DNA of 64,000 bases from Lineus longissimus (Eukaryota; Nemertea; Pilidiophora; Heteronemertea; Lineidae), in contig NC_088316.1 in assembly GCF_910592395.1 (NCBI RefSeq), positions 18,476,001 through 18,540,000 on the forward strand, written 5' to 3'. Made by a program: the position numbers and the translations under genes. Shown here one piece after another: positions 63,009 to 64,000 of this stretch. The notes under the pieces were generated by a model. It was not told where the DNA came from. It did no database searches and saw only the letters and a list, made by a program, of their open reading frames with translations. Position 1 is the first letter of the stretch. The number at the start of each line of letters is the position of its first letter.

Positions 63009-64000
63009 TCAGACACTCGTCACTGGTGTGGACCTCACAGAGTGATTATCATAGTCGGAGCTATAATCCAGTGCGTCCTCAAAAACATCAAAACTTTCAA
63101 AACTAGCAAAACTCGTGCATCCGGATGCTGGATCCCCGTTGAGTGCACTCCACAAATTGCCACTCCGGATACTGTTGCATCGGCTCATGCTGTCATAGCA
63201 GCTGCTGAAATCGTCCAGACTGTTTGTGCTCACATCAAGAACGACCGAGCCCGGCATTGAAGTCTTTTTCTTCCGAAATGGATTTATGTCCAAGTAACCT
63301 TGGTCACTGAAACTCGGCCGGTTATATTGTCTGTTGATGCCTTTTGACAAAGGCGGCAGTGAGTTTGCATCCTGGTTATGATTTATGTTGGCTTTTATTG
63401 GTGTAGAGTGGCGGCGATCTGAAAAAGACATTTGATGTGTTAGTTAGTGTTAAGAGGAGACTCAGGCTAGGTGGATCAGATTTAGTGACACATTGATGAT
63501 GAAAGGTGTCTCTACTATCTCACCATACATCAGCTGTATCCAAGCTCGTACAAGGAATATTTTCAAACCAGACCACTCCCCTAATTGTGAATATTCGCCA
63601 CCAGGAGATCACCAGTTAGACCCCAGCTCCTGCCTATGATCCCCTTAAAATTGTTTGATTGTGGTCATACATGTCATAGCCCTTGGTTTGATAGTAATCC
63701 CAGGTCCCAATGACCACCGCAAAAAGAACAGTTTTGCATATGTTCTTGATTGCCGGTTGCAGCAATCAAAATCATTTCTTTGAAGGGGACTTAACAATCC
63801 CTCGATGGTTTACCTGATGACATCTTCCTGGCTACACCCGGCCCTCCTCCTCGCCATGCCTTCTCCTCCTTCCGATGCTTCCTTTCCATATAACTAAGAT
63901 CTATCCATGATATTTTCTTCCCATCAATCATGCAGGTTGTCCAGTTACAGTCTTCATCGTTTTTGACTAATTTTAGAAAATCCTCATCTTCACCATTTTC
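63009..64000 (-). CDS. Unidentified protein, C-terminal two exons (partial)
   Basis: Exons on the - strand are about 64000-63814 (continues beyond the window; donor gtaaac) and 63418-63009 (acceptor tttcag), joined in phase at SS|DRRHSTP. The first encodes a charged stretch with CNWTTCMIDGKKISWIDL and a helix rich in Lys, Arg and Glu (YMERKHRKEEKAW). The second is Ser/Asp-rich (DDFSSCYDSMSRCNSIRSG) and ends in PVTSV, whose last three residues TSV fit a class I PDZ ligand. No catalytic domain was seen and I do not recognise the family. The disordered, Ser-rich tail with a PDZ-like end suggests a cytoplasmic scaffold or adaptor; this is inference only. Confidence 0.7.

Overview
This window is intron-rich animal nuclear DNA. 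Nothing bacterial, organellar or viral was recognised. The genes have canonical GT-AG introns of tens of bases to 4 kb. Exon sizes in a Cys-loop receptor gene match the ancient bilaterian pattern (68, about 220, 83 and 138 bp). The gene set (FMRFamide-type GPCRs, an anionic Cys-loop receptor, TAF1, kinesin-2 KIF3A, a secreted astacin with many ShK domains, a mitochondrial GTPase) and the abundant MITEs, minisatellites and SINE-like pieces suggest a marine invertebrate. A spiralian (mollusc, brachiopod or annelid grade) or an invertebrate deuterostome would fit; I cannot fix the phylum.

Layout. 441-1312 (+): last two exons of a rhodopsin-like GPCR. 1810-3240: a rearranged pseudogene copy of the MFS sugar transporter found intact at 13.8-15.8 kb. 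4956-6623 (+): a complete two-exon peptide-type GPCR. 7548-12508 (+): a complete GABA/glycine-type chloride-channel subunit of eight exons, whose fourth exon exists as two tandem, equal-length, probably mutually exclusive versions. 13795-15799 (-): MFSD4/NaGLT1-like transporter, three exons. 16781-35698 (-): TAF1, 36 coding exons, 1934 codons before the stop. 36588-46802 (+): KIF3A, 16 exons, 713 residues, head-to-head with TAF1. 48875-58969 (-): a secreted astacin metalloprotease followed by twelve ShK domains, one exon per domain, tail-to-tail with KIF3A. 60323-62069 (+): GTPBP8, a mitochondrial EngB-type GTPase. 63009-64000 (-): the C-terminal part of an unidentified protein ending in a PDZ-ligand-like tail.

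The gene models were built by reading splice sites and phases by hand. The summed coding lengths of TAF1 (5805 nt), KIF3A (2142), the channel (1302), the transporter (1542), the astacin (2631) and GTPBP8 (828) are all divisible by three, which supports the exon boundaries. Transcript data were not available.

The genes are not a functional cluster. TAF1 acts in TFIID, KIF3A in ciliary transport, GTPBP8 in mitochondria, the GPCRs and the channel in neural signalling, and the astacin outside the cell. The strongest observations are the tandem alternative exon in the ion channel, the inverted and deleted transporter pseudogene, the serial expansion of ShK exons with one relic exon, a 21-nt microexon and an in-frame stop inside the last ShK exon, three GC-AG introns, and several minisatellites and MITE families placed in introns.
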